Positions 24,444 through 32,950 of a DNA stretch of 64,000 bases are shown in pieces (position 1 is the first letter of the stretch; each line of letters opens with the position of its first letter). The DNA lies in contig NZ_CAXBCK010000016.1 in assembly GCF_963974425.1 (NCBI RefSeq), positions 11,935-75,934 on the forward strand. Reading direction: 5' to 3'. The position numbers were made by a program, and so were the translations under genes. Below the pieces are notes generated by a model. The model made no database searches. It was not told where the DNA came from and saw only the letters and a program-made list of their open reading frames with translations. The DNA is from Marixanthomonas sp963974425. Lineage in GTDB: Bacteria; Bacteroidota; Bacteroidia; Flavobacteriales; Flavobacteriaceae.

Positions 24444-24836
24444 ATGAATCCAGACATTCAAGCCTATAACGAAAAGCAAACAGCAACTGATAAAGAGGTT
24501 TGTGACCTACTGGCTTCAACTATTGAAAAAGAACTGTCTGAAGCTGAAAGCAAAATATGGCACGCTCACCCAGTTTGGTTTTTAGATAATAACCCCATTG
24601 TGGGGTATAGCAAATTAAAGGACTGTATTAGACTGATGTTTTGGAGCGGGGCAGATTTTGAAGAAGATAAGCTTAAAACCGGAACAGGTAAATTTAAAGA
24701 TGCTGCTATTCGATACACCGCAACAGACCAGCTAAACCTGACCGACGTTAAAAGATGGTTACAGAAATCTAAAGAAATACAATGGGACTATAAAAACGTT
24801 GTAAAAAGAAAAGGCGAATTAATACGATTGAAATGA
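24444..24836 (+). CDS. DUF1801 domain-containing protein, 130 aa
   Basis: Matches the DUF1801 pattern: an N-terminal helix pair (about 5-40), AESKIWHAHPVWFLDNNPIVGYS, then a KLKDCIRLMFWSGADF strand and helices with LNLTDVKRWLQKSK. Soluble, about the family's usual length. The family has no proven biochemical activity; a related fold is found in frataxin-like (YdhG) proteins. The stop is followed by one base and then the ATG of the DUF2200 gene, so the two are surely co-transcribed. Confidence 0.85.
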   Translation: MNPDIQAYNEKQTATDKEVCDLLASTIEKELSEAESKIWHAHPVWFLDNNPIVGYSKLKDCIRLMFWSGADFEEDKLKTGTGKFKDAAIRYTATDQLNLTDVKRWLQKSKEIQWDYKNVVKRKGELIRLK

Positions 24837-24837
24837 T

Positions 24838-25203
24838 ATGAAAACAACACCCAAACATAATGAGCGAATGGCAACCATGACATTTGCATCGGTATATCCG
24901 CACTATATTACAAAAGTGAAGCGCAAAGGCAGAACCAAAGAAGAACTACATCAAGTAATAGACTGGTTAACAGGTTTTGACAAGAATGATCTGCAGAAAA
25001 TGATTGATGAAAAAGCCACCTTTAAAACCTTCTTTGAAAAAGCAACCCTAAACCCGAATGCTCCCCAGATAACCGGTGTTATTTGCGGCTACAGAATAGA
25101 AGAAATTAAAAACCCGCTCACCAAACAAGTTCGGTATTTAGATAAATTGGTAGACGAATTAGCGAAAGGTAAAAAGATGGAGAAAATTTTACGTGAAGGA
25201 TAA
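24838..25203 (+). CDS. DUF2200 domain-containing protein, 121 aa
   Basis: Soluble, basic protein with the DUF2200 pattern: MTFASVYPHYITKVKRKGRT, EELHQVIDWLTGFD, TFKTFFEKATLNPNA and the conserved VICGYRIEEIKNPLTKQVRY. DUF2200 proteins occur widely in bacteria and are often encoded beside DUF1801 proteins, as here (1 bp gap), which suggests joint function; the activity is unknown. It converges on the FAD-dependent oxidoreductase gene with a 7-bp gap and no hairpin between. Confidence 0.85.
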   Translation: MKTTPKHNERMATMTFASVYPHYITKVKRKGRTKEELHQVIDWLTGFDKNDLQKMIDEKATFKTFFEKATLNPNAPQITGVICGYRIEEIKNPLTKQVRYLDKLVDELAKGKKMEKILREG

Positions 25204-25210
25204 GAACCCT

Positions 25211-26770
25211 CTATCTTTCGGCATATTTGGTAGCAATTGCATCCACACAATTAATCCCATCAATCGCGGCAGAGATGATACCACCAGCATAACCGGCTCC
25301 TTCCCCACAAGGATAGAGTCCATTCACCTCCACATGTTCTAAGGTCTCTGGGTTGCGCGGAATAGAAACGGGAGAAGACGTTCGGCTTTCTGGGGCATGC
25401 AACACGGCTTCATTGGTGTAATACCCTTTCATTTTTTTACCAAAAGAAACAAAGGCTTTTCGTAATCTTTTAGAAATTAAGGGTGGTAAAACAAGATTGA
25501 GGTCTGCTCCTACAATTCCGGGTAAATAAGATGTCTTCGGAAAATCGGCAGATAATCGTCCTTCCACAAAATCAATCATGCGTTGCGCAGGAACTTGCTG
25601 CGTTTTTCCGGCAGCTTCCCAGCAAGATTTTTCAACAGATTTTTGAAAATCCAAACAAACAAAAGGATCATCTGGAGTATAGTTTGGGAGATCCTCGGGT
25701 GCTACGCTAACTACAATACCTGAATTAGCATACGGGTTATTGCGTTTGCTTGGGCTCCAACCGTTTGTAACCACCTCATCCTGTTGGGTAGCACAAGGAG
25801 CAATAATCCCACCCGGACACATGCAAAACGAATACACACCCAAACCATCTACTTGCTCTACCAAAGCATAGGAAGCCGGCGGTAAATAAGGGTTATCGCT
25901 ATCTCCATGATATTGAATGTGATCTATTAACTCTTGCGGATGCTCCACGCGAACACCCAAAGCAAAAGGCTTGGCTTCTATTTTAATTTGCTTGTTGTGC
26001 AATAGATAAAAAATGTCCCGAGCAGAATGTCCGGTAGAAAGCACAATATCATCAAAAGAATGCCAATTTGCTTCATTAATTTGAAGTGCGGTTATTCGGT
26101 TTTCTTTTAGTTTTAAATCGGTTAGCTTGGAGTTAAAATGGACCTCTCCTCCATATTCCAAAATAGCTTCCCGCATAGCGGTTATAATTTGAGGTAATTT
26201 ATTAGTACCAATATGAGGATGCGCATCCACCAAAATATCAGGATCTGCCCCAAAATGAACAAACCATTCCATTGCTTTTAAAACGTTGCCCTTTTTTTTA
26301 GATCGCGTATATAATTTCCCATCAGAATACGTACCTGCTCCTCCTTCGCCAAAGCAATAGTTAGACTCCGAATTTACTGTTTGTTCCTTATTAATTTTAG
26401 CCAAATCGCGACGTCTGGAACGAACATCTTTTCCGCGTTCAAAAACAATAGGCTTTATTCCGGCTTCAATGGCCCGCAAGGCAGCGTACAAACCTGCTGG
26501 ACCTGCACCAATAATAGCAATTTGTCTTTTTTCTGAAACTTCCTGAGGTTTAAAGGCAGGAATATTCTCGCGCGTATCTGAATGTTGCCATAATTCAATT
26601 TGCAGATTAAGCTTTACCACTTTGTTTCTGGCATCAATTGAACGTTTTCGTATGCGCCAATCTTTAATTTCATTTTTCCGAAACTTTGCTTTTTCCAGCG
26701 CTAATTCTAGTATGTAAGCTTCATCTTCTTGTTGCCGCGGCAAAACTCTTATTTGTACCAATTTACTCAT
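25211..26770 (-). CDS. FAD-dependent oxidoreductase of the COG2509 type, 519 aa
   Basis: An N-terminal domain (about 1-80) precedes an FAD-binding Rossmann fold with IAIIGAGPAGLYAALRA and the following acidic FERGKDV. Other flavoprotein features are CFGEGGAGTYSDGKLYTR (about 140-158), a VLSTGHSARD motif and a C-terminal LYPCGEGAGYAGGIISAA with the GD-type FAD contact replaced by CGEGAG, as in the COG2509 group of uncharacterised dehydrogenases. It is cytoplasmic. The physiological substrate is unknown. Monocistronic and leftward; no neighbour hints at a pathway. Confidence 0.88.
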   Translation of the reverse strand: MSKLVQIRVLPRQQEDEAYILELALEKAKFRKNEIKDWRIRKRSIDARNKVVKLNLQIELWQHSDTRENIPAFKPQEVSEKRQIAIIGAGPAGLYAALRAIEAGIKPIVFERGKDVRSRRRDLAKINKEQTVNSESNYCFGEGGAGTYSDGKLYTRSKKKGNVLKAMEWFVHFGADPDILVDAHPHIGTNKLPQIITAMREAILEYGGEVHFNSKLTDLKLKENRITALQINEANWHSFDDIVLSTGHSARDIFYLLHNKQIKIEAKPFALGVRVEHPQELIDHIQYHGDSDNPYLPPASYALVEQVDGLGVYSFCMCPGGIIAPCATQQDEVVTNGWSPSKRNNPYANSGIVVSVAPEDLPNYTPDDPFVCLDFQKSVEKSCWEAAGKTQQVPAQRMIDFVEGRLSADFPKTSYLPGIVGADLNLVLPPLISKRLRKAFVSFGKKMKGYYTNEAVLHAPESRTSSPVSIPRNPETLEHVEVNGLYPCGEGAGYAGGIISAAIDGINCVDAIATKYAER

Positions 26771-27047
26771 GTGGTTTCAAAGATACTTTAAAACCTGAAA
26801 TTCAAGAGATTTATTTAAATAGGTACTTCAATTAAAAAAAGAGTATCTATTTACATTTTCAGCATTCATTTCTTCAAATACTTCTTTGCATAAGCTATGC
26901 CCAATAAGCTGCTCCAATAAAACCTGCTGTAGCATAATTTTTGGTTATTAGCTGTATTGATTCCTAGAAAAGGAAACATATTAAATTTAGCATGGAAATG
27001 CATTAGGGATGGATTAAGAAGAAAAGATATGAGAAATGACTTCTCTT

Positions 27048-27473
27048 CTACTCCCGCTCACATAAAATGCCCCAGATAGTAATCGCCTGCTCATCAGTAT
27101 TTACTTTTACGGTATTCTCACTAAGTACTTCCACCTCATTAGGGTTGTTGTATTGGGCGTCAAATAGAGCGGTGGCATCAAAACCATTGCTTAAAAACTG
27201 TAATGTTTTCCAATTGCCCTCCCCGGTGTAGGTTCCTTTCTCGGAACGTACTACAGGTTTGTCATCAGTTTCCGGTTGAGGGATGCTTTTAAAATTCAAC
27301 TGGAAGGTATTGTTTTTAAAAAACAGCAACGAAATAGCAGCTACGCCATTGCCTAAACTTTTATAGGCAAGGGTCTGCTCGGTACCGAGGGTAACCTCAG
27401 CAATCTGTTTTTTACTGCCGCAAGCGGTAAAAAGCGATAGTACGATTATTACAAGCAAATACTTTTTAAACAT
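27048..27473 (-). CDS. Hypothetical lipoprotein, 141 aa
   Basis: Starts MFKKYLLVIIVLSLFTACGS, a lipoprotein signal with Cys18. The mature part is a small beta-rich domain (FFKNNTFQLNFKSI…, GTYTGEGNWKTLQF…, ENTVKVNTDEQAITIWG) that resembles the periplasmic NlpE-like/lipocalin-like lipoproteins, though no family is recognised with confidence. Divergent from the T9SS propeller gene across 124 bp. The 277 bp beyond its stop contain no gene I would defend. Confidence 0.75.
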   Translation of the reverse strand: MFKKYLLVIIVLSLFTACGSKKQIAEVTLGTEQTLAYKSLGNGVAAISLLFFKNNTFQLNFKSIPQPETDDKPVVRSEKGTYTGEGNWKTLQFLSNGFDATALFDAQYNNPNEVEVLSENTVKVNTDEQAITIWGILCERE

Positions 27474-27597
27474 AAGGATGGTTTGTTGATAGATACTTCA
27501 TTTCACTTATTAAACTAAAAATCACGTATCAGGTTTAACACTATAATAGGCTAATTTATAGTATTTTTAAAAGAATTTAGAATTTTAACTACTACTT

Positions 27598-30141
27598 ATG
27601 AAAACTTTTTACTTCCTATTACTAGTCGCTATTAGCTCTATACTTACTTATATTTTGGTCTTTTCGGAAATAGAACCAGAAGCCCGTGTAAACGAAACGG
27701 AAGCCTATTTTGAAGAATACCCCAGCGACTGGATGTATTACCAACGCGCTTACCCCGATAATTACATAGATGTTTCGGCTTTACAAAAAGCCAAAACACG
27801 TGTACAATCGATAGTAAATAATAGAAATCAAAACGGAAGTGATTGGACGTTGGCAGGCCCTTTAAATACTGGCGGCAGAATAACCGATGTAGCTATTTCA
27901 CCAGATAGTGACGATATACTTTATGTTGCCGCAGCCACTGGAGGGATTTTTAAAACAACCGATCAAGGTACTAATTGGTCACCTATTTTTGATGAAGTAG
28001 GCCCTATGTCTATTGGTGATCTTGCCATCGCTCCTTCTAATGCTGATATTATATATGTAGGAACCGGAGAAGCAAACGGTAGCTCCAACTCAGGTGCATT
28101 TTTTGGAGATGGTGTCTATCGCTCTAATGATGCAGGTGCTACTTGGAGTAACATTGGTCTTGGGGAAAGTCAGCATATTGGACGTATCGCTGTGGACCCT
28201 ACCGATTCTGATCGTCTGTTTGTAGCTGCTACCGGAACATTATACGGCCATAATCCAGAGCGCGGGGTCTACCGTACTACCAATGGCGGAACAGATTGGG
28301 AGCAAGTATTACACGTAACGGATTCTACTGCTGCTATTGATGTAGCGATGAACCCACAAAATACCGATATACTGTATGCCGCTATGTGGGAACGTACTCG
28401 TCAACCTTGGCAACGGGATTATGCCGGGGTTACCTCAGCTATTCACCGTTCTATGGATGGAGGTGATACCTGGGAAGAATTAGGGACTAGCAATGGTTTA
28501 CCTGCTGCTTCTACACAAACTGGGCGTATTGGTTTGGCTGTATCGGCTTCAGACCCATCAACCGTATACGCACGTTTTACTACCGATGAAATAACCAATG
28601 AGTTTAATGGTTTGTATAAATCTACCGACAATGGAGCTACGTGGAATCTAGTTACTTTAGGTGCTTTAACAGGTATTGATTCCAGTTTTGGATGGTACTT
28701 TGGAAACGTTCGTATAGACCCTACCGATCCCGAAACGGTTTGGGTGATTGGGTTTCAGTTAGCCAGAAGTAACAACAGCGGTGATAGTTGGAGTAACATA
28801 AGTGGGATGCACGTAGATCACCACGCCTTGGAATATTCTACCAATAACAATGATTTTCTCTTAGCAGGAAACGATGGTGGAGCCTATATTTCACAGAATG
28901 GTGGAAATAATTGGACGAAATTTGAAAACCTACCCATTACACAGTTTTACAATATCGAAGTAGATAATTTAGCACCACAAAATCTATATGGTGGTACCCA
29001 AGATAACAATACCATTAGAACCACAACTGCCAGCGCTGATGATTGGGAAGCAGTTTGGGGAGGTGATGGTTTTCACGTAGGGATTGACCCAGTAGACAAT
29101 AATTATATTTATGTAGAATCGCAATACGGAAATTTAGGGCGTTCCACTAATGGAGGCGCCACCTTTTCAGGAGCAACTACTGGTATTAGTGGCAGCGACC
29201 GAAACAATTGGAACACGCCAGTAGTAATTTCGCCTTTTAATACGGAAATGGTGTACTACGGAACCCAACGTTTATATTCATCAACCCACGCAGAATTTTG
29301 GTCACCAATAAGTCCAGACCTTACTAATGGACAGCATCCAAGCGGTTCGCTTACATACGGAACTTTGACTGCGATTGCTCCTTCATATTTAAACCTAGAA
29401 ACAATTTATACAGGTAGCGATGATGGAAACGTGAACGTAACTTTTGATGGAGGTGATACTTGGGAAAATATAAGTGCTAGTCTTCCAGACCGATATGTGA
29501 CTTCAGTAGCAATTTCGCCTAGTGATGATATGGTTGCGTATGTAACCTTTTCGGGCTATAATAGATTAGACTATACTCCTCACGTATTTAAAACTGAAGA
29601 CGGCGGACAAAATTGGATTGATATTTCGGGTAATTTACCTGAAATACCAGTTAATGACCTTATACTAACGGCAGATGAAAGCCTACTATTTGTGGCTACC
29701 GATGTCAATGTTTGGTATTCTGAAAACGATGGTGCTAATTGGACCGTACTCGGGAACGAATTGCCTATGACGCTTACCCGCGACTTAAAAATGCACGAAC
29801 CCACCCAAACTTTATACGCAGGAACGTATGGGCGGTCTATTCATAGTTATGATATTAGCACTATTGTATTAGGAACTGAAAATTACACTGTTACGAAAGA
29901 AGAAGTAACACTCTACCCTGTTCCTGCTACTACAGAATTAAATATACGCCATTCGTTAACCAGCGAGGGAACTATAACGGTGTATGATAACACCGGACGA
30001 AGCGTGAAAAATCTGTTTTCAGGCTCTTTAGAAGCATCAAGTCAACAATCTTTTTCAATTGCTGATTTACCTTCAGGAATTTATTTTATACGAATTGTTT
30101 CAGAAGGAAATGCTATTTCAAAACAGTTTGTGGTGAAGTAA
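27598..30141 (+). CDS. T9SS-secreted BNR/sortilin-type beta-propeller protein, 847 aa
   Basis: An N-terminal membrane-anchor or signal helix (about 1-23, LLLVAISSILTYILVF) is followed by two sets of propeller blades full of BNR/Asp-box motifs (for example STDNGATWN, SNDAGATWS, FKTTDQGTNWS, FKTEDGGQNW). This is the VPS10/sortilin-like glycosidase-type propeller often annotated as glycosyl hydrolase in Bacteroidota, but no catalytic residues can be assigned. The last 75 residues form a T9SS sorting domain (LYPVPATTELNIRHS, GIYFIRIVSEGN, QFVVK). A secreted or surface protein whose ligand is unknown. It is monocistronic and followed by a REP-like hairpin. Confidence 0.88.
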   Translation: MKTFYFLLLVAISSILTYILVFSEIEPEARVNETEAYFEEYPSDWMYYQRAYPDNYIDVSALQKAKTRVQSIVNNRNQNGSDWTLAGPLNTGGRITDVAISPDSDDILYVAAATGGIFKTTDQGTNWSPIFDEVGPMSIGDLAIAPSNADIIYVGTGEANGSSNSGAFFGDGVYRSNDAGATWSNIGLGESQHIGRIAVDPTDSDRLFVAATGTLYGHNPERGVYRTTNGGTDWEQVLHVTDSTAAIDVAMNPQNTDILYAAMWERTRQPWQRDYAGVTSAIHRSMDGGDTWEELGTSNGLPAASTQTGRIGLAVSASDPSTVYARFTTDEITNEFNGLYKSTDNGATWNLVTLGALTGIDSSFGWYFGNVRIDPTDPETVWVIGFQLARSNNSGDSWSNISGMHVDHHALEYSTNNNDFLLAGNDGGAYISQNGGNNWTKFENLPITQFYNIEVDNLAPQNLYGGTQDNNTIRTTTASADDWEAVWGGDGFHVGIDPVDNNYIYVESQYGNLGRSTNGGATFSGATTGISGSDRNNWNTPVVISPFNTEMVYYGTQRLYSSTHAEFWSPISPDLTNGQHPSGSLTYGTLTAIAPSYLNLETIYTGSDDGNVNVTFDGGDTWENISASLPDRYVTSVAISPSDDMVAYVTFSGYNRLDYTPHVFKTEDGGQNWIDISGNLPEIPVNDLILTADESLLFVATDVNVWYSENDGANWTVLGNELPMTLTRDLKMHEPTQTLYAGTYGRSIHSYDISTIVLGTENYTVTKEEVTLYPVPATTELNIRHSLTSEGTITVYDNTGRSVKNLFSGSLEASSQQSFSIADLPSGIYFIRIVSEGNAISKQFVVK

Positions 30142-30169
30142 AATAAGAAGAAATTTACAGTATTATTTA

Positions 30170-30243
30170 CTGTCTGTTCGAGCGCAGTCGAGAACTACTT
30201 ATGTATAGCACTCAGTAGGTTTCGACTGCGCTCAACCGGACAG
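30170..30243. repeat. REP-like hairpin after the BNR gene
   Basis: CTGTCtGTT with GAGCGCAGTCGA (30170-30192) is an inverted copy of TTCGACTGCGCTCAACCGGACAG (30221-30243), around a roughly 25-bp loop. A second partial copy, TTCGACTACGCTCAGCC, lies at 32056-32072. Such GC-richer palindromes recur in the intergenic DNA of this family of bacteria. Confidence 0.7.
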
Positions 30244-30302
30244 CTTTAGTTATTAAATATGTTAAAACTAATCTTTCGTTTACAGAAAAAATATTCAGAA
30301 GA

Positions 30303-31994
30303 TTAACGAATTAACTTCTTGTATTTGATTCGTTTTGGCATCACATCGCCACCCAAACGTTTCTTTTTGTTTTCTTCGTAGTCACTAAAGCCACCTTCAA
30401 AGAAATACACTTCACTATTTCCTTCAAACGCTAAGATATGCGTACAAATACGGTCTAAGAACCAACGGTCGTGAGATATTACTACAGCACAACCTGCGAA
30501 GTTTTCTAACCCTTCTTCAAGTGCACGTAGCGTATTCACATCTAGATCATTAGTTGGCTCATCGAGTAACAGTACGTTGCCTTCTTCTTTTAAGGTCATT
30601 GCTAAGTGTAAGCGGTTACGCTCTCCACCAGATAATTTGGACACAGTTTTGTTTTGTTCGCTACCACTAAAATTAAAGCGGCTTAGGTACGCACGGCTAT
30701 TCACTTGCTTGCCACCCATCATCACCAATTCTTGTCCATCACTAAAGTTTTGCCAAATGCTCTTCTCAGGATCAATATTGGAATGTGACTGATCTACATA
30801 AGCGATCTTTGCCGTTTCCCCTACTTCAAAAGAACCTTTATCGGGCTCAATTTCGTCCATAATCATTTTAAAGATGGTCGTTTTACCAGCACCATTTGGT
30901 CCGATAATCCCTACAATTCCCGCCTGTGGTAATTTGAAGTTAAGGTCATCGTATAATAATTTATCATCAAATGCTTTTGAAACGCCTTTGGCTTCAATCA
31001 CATTGGTTCCTAAACGAGGACCGTTAGGAATATAAATTTCTAGTTTATCTTCCAGTTTACTTTGATCCTGGCTCATCAACTTATCATAGTTATTCAAACG
31101 GGCTTTTTGTTTAGACTGGCGTCCTTTCGGGGCCATCTTTACCCATTCTAACTCGCGCTCCAATGTTTTTTGACGTTTGCTGGCTTGCTTCTGTTCTTGT
31201 GCCATCCGCTTGGACTTCTGGTCTAACCAAGATGAGTAGTTTCCTTTCCATGGAATACCTTCGCCACGGTCTAATTCTAATATCCAACCGGCTACGTTAT
31301 CCAAGAAATATCTATCGTGCGTTACAGCAATTACCGTCCCTTTATATTGTGCTAAATGGTGTTCTAACCAGTGTACACTTTCTGCATCCAAGTGGTTAGT
31401 AGGTTCATCGAGTAGTAACACGTCTGGTTGCTGTAACAATAAGCGACATAAAGCAACTCGACGGCGTTCCCCACCAGAAAGGACGCTTATCTTTTTGTCT
31501 TTCTCAGGCGTACGCAACGCATCCATCGCTATTTCTAGCTTAGTATCCAACTCCCACGCATTGGTCGCATCAATTTTATCTTGCAGCTTAGCTTGCTTGT
31601 CCATCAACTCCTGCATTTTATCAGCATCTTCATAGACTTCCGGCAAACCGAACATATCGTTAATCTTGTTGTATTCATCTAGAACATCAACCACTTCCTT
31701 TACACCTTCTTTCACTACTTCCATCACGGTTTTCTCTTCGTCCAGTTCAGGTTCTTGTTCTAGCATCCCTACACTGTAATTAGGAGCGAAAACAACATCA
31801 CCTTGATAATTCTGGTCTTTCCCAGCGATAATCTTTAATAAGGTAGATTTACCACTTCCGTTTAATCCCAAAATACCAATCTTGGCACCGTAGAAAAAGC
31901 TTAAATAAATGTTTTTAAGCACTGGTGTTTGAGCGCTTGGAAACGTCTTGGTTACACCAGACATGGAGAAAATTACTTTTTTATCGTCAGACAT
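30303..31994 (-). CDS. ettA: Energy-dependent translational throttle protein EttA (ABC-F)
   Basis: 563 residues, the usual length. Two ABC ATPase domains without membrane segments: the first has Walker A GLNGSGKST, signature LSGGERRRV and Walker B VLLLDEPTNHLD; the second has GPNGAGKTT, LSGGERNRL and LLLDEPTNDLD. The linker between them (about 240-310) is the charged P-site tRNA interaction motif of ABC-F proteins. EttA binds the ribosomal E site and regulates the first peptide bond in response to ATP/ADP. It is followed leftward by a REP-like hairpin, and upstream are a DinB gene and a tiny membrane protein read in the same direction. Confidence 0.95.
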   Translation of the reverse strand: MSDDKKVIFSMSGVTKTFPSAQTPVLKNIYLSFFYGAKIGILGLNGSGKSTLLKIIAGKDQNYQGDVVFAPNYSVGMLEQEPELDEEKTVMEVVKEGVKEVVDVLDEYNKINDMFGLPEVYEDADKMQELMDKQAKLQDKIDATNAWELDTKLEIAMDALRTPEKDKKISVLSGGERRRVALCRLLLQQPDVLLLDEPTNHLDAESVHWLEHHLAQYKGTVIAVTHDRYFLDNVAGWILELDRGEGIPWKGNYSSWLDQKSKRMAQEQKQASKRQKTLERELEWVKMAPKGRQSKQKARLNNYDKLMSQDQSKLEDKLEIYIPNGPRLGTNVIEAKGVSKAFDDKLLYDDLNFKLPQAGIVGIIGPNGAGKTTIFKMIMDEIEPDKGSFEVGETAKIAYVDQSHSNIDPEKSIWQNFSDGQELVMMGGKQVNSRAYLSRFNFSGSEQNKTVSKLSGGERNRLHLAMTLKEEGNVLLLDEPTNDLDVNTLRALEEGLENFAGCAVVISHDRWFLDRICTHILAFEGNSEVYFFEGGFSDYEENKKKRLGGDVMPKRIKYKKLIR

Positions 31995-32051
31995 AAAAAA
32001 TTTATTTTTTATTTCCGCAAGGGCGAAAATCTTAGTTTCTATTATTATTTG

Positions 32052-32075
32052 TGGCTTCGACTACGCTCAGCCACC
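32052..32075. repeat. REP-like half element
   Basis: GTGGCTTCGACTACGCTCAGCCACC-like sequence with TGGCT/AGCCA ends forming a short stem. It aligns with the right arm of the 30170-30243 hairpin (TTCGACTxCGCTCAxCC) and lies in the 113-bp gap between ettA and the DinB gene. Confidence 0.6.
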
Positions 32076-32107
32076 TTTCGTTTCTTATTCTAATTATTTT
32101 AAAGACA

Positions 32108-32581
32108 CTACTTGTTGTGTAGGCCCAATAATCGCAGTACTACCGCAAGTTGTCCTGTGTGGTATGCGGTATGCTCTATAACCAAAAGGATTTCCCGAAA
32201 TAGCGTTTGGTCCTCTCCAGTTGGAACTACTTTCGTAAGAGCTTCATTTTCTGCCAATTGTTCTAATTCTTTACTATCTTTCAAATAGTCTTCTTGCAAT
32301 TGTTGCCAATCGGTTTTACTTTTTGGCGCTTGTTGTTTCGGCCAATAATCATCTGGCCAATTTGGTGTTGTGTATGTTTCAGAAATACAAAATTTCAAAA
32401 TATCCTTCTGTGCATAGGTAATATGGTAAAACAGCTCATAAAAGGAATATGGCAGATTATAGGGCCGTTCTCCTACTTTTTCAAAAGTAATTTCTGAAAA
32501 CATATCCGTTAAGGGCATAAAAGCCTTCCCACCGGCAAGGTGGTTTTGCAGTACAGTACGAATGGTATTTTCTGAAATCAT
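32108..32581 (-). CDS. DinB family protein, 157 aa
   Basis: Four-helix-bundle protein of the DinB/YfiT group. The metal-ligand histidines are visible in FYELFYHITYAQ (about residue 53) and EHTAYHTGQLAVV (about residues 137 and 141), the H-H-H arrangement of the family. Members of this superfamily act as metal-dependent thiol transferases or have unknown activity; no substrate can be inferred here. Leftward, 15 bp downstream of a 59-residue membrane protein and 113 bp before ettA, so it may belong to an ettA transcription unit. Confidence 0.85.
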   Translation of the reverse strand: MISENTIRTVLQNHLAGGKAFMPLTDMFSEITFEKVGERPYNLPYSFYELFYHITYAQKDILKFCISETYTTPNWPDDYWPKQQAPKSKTDWQQLQEDYLKDSKELEQLAENEALTKVVPTGEDQTLFREILLVIEHTAYHTGQLAVVLRLLGLHNK

Positions 32582-32596
32582 ATATTTATTGAGTGG

Positions 32597-32776
32597 TTAT
32601 ACCCTTCCTTTTAGGGCATTAAATACCCAAGCAATCGCAAAAAAACCAATTCCTACAGAGGCGAAGCCCCATCCGGCTACATCGTCATATCTAAAAGCAC
32701 CCATTGCTATTAAAGCAACGCCTACTACAATCATTATAAAAGTGGCCCACGCCAATACGGTATTCTTATTCATCAT
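32597..32776 (-). CDS. Small membrane protein, 59 aa (probably CAL67264 family)
   Basis: The frame from ATG 32774-32776 to TAA 32597-32599 encodes MMNKNTVLAWATFIMIVVGV then ALIAMGAFRYDDVAGWGF and ends AWVFNALKGRV. Two membrane helices (about 6-26 and 35-52) flank a short loop. The protein is very like small Bacteroidota membrane proteins of the CAL67264 family that, as I recall, sit near ettA, which is the case here (the DinB gene lies between); the family name is from memory. A second ATG at 32771-32773 is an alternative start one codon later. Function unknown. Confidence 0.75.
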   Translation of the reverse strand: MMNKNTVLAWATFIMIVVGVALIAMGAFRYDDVAGWGFASVGIGFFAIAWVFNALKGRV

Positions 32777-32922
32777 AAAATTTTCATCCTTAAAATGCGC
32801 CTTAGTATTAAATTTAATAAAAATATTGAATACAATTAGACGCGGGTTTGCCTTAACTTATTAGCAGAGACAAATATCGGGAATAAAATAGAGATTTACC
32901 GTACCAAAATGTCATAGTTTCG

Positions 32923-32930
32923 TATTTTTG
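32923..32930 (+). promoter_or_regulatory. Candidate -7 promoter element of the acyl-CoA carboxylase gene
   Basis: TATTTTTG matches TAnnTTTG and lies 20 bp before the ATG at 32951. A clear -33 TTG was not found. Confidence 0.45.
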
Positions 32931-32950
32931 GGGAAATTGCAACCACTATT

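Noticed and set aside
26771..27047. Possible small gene on the minus strand (26828-26935, 35 codons)
   Set aside because: Too short, with no helix pattern or motif. Adjacent frames hold short protein-like pieces (GAAYWA, AYAKKYLKK), so it may be a decayed remnant, but nothing can be named.
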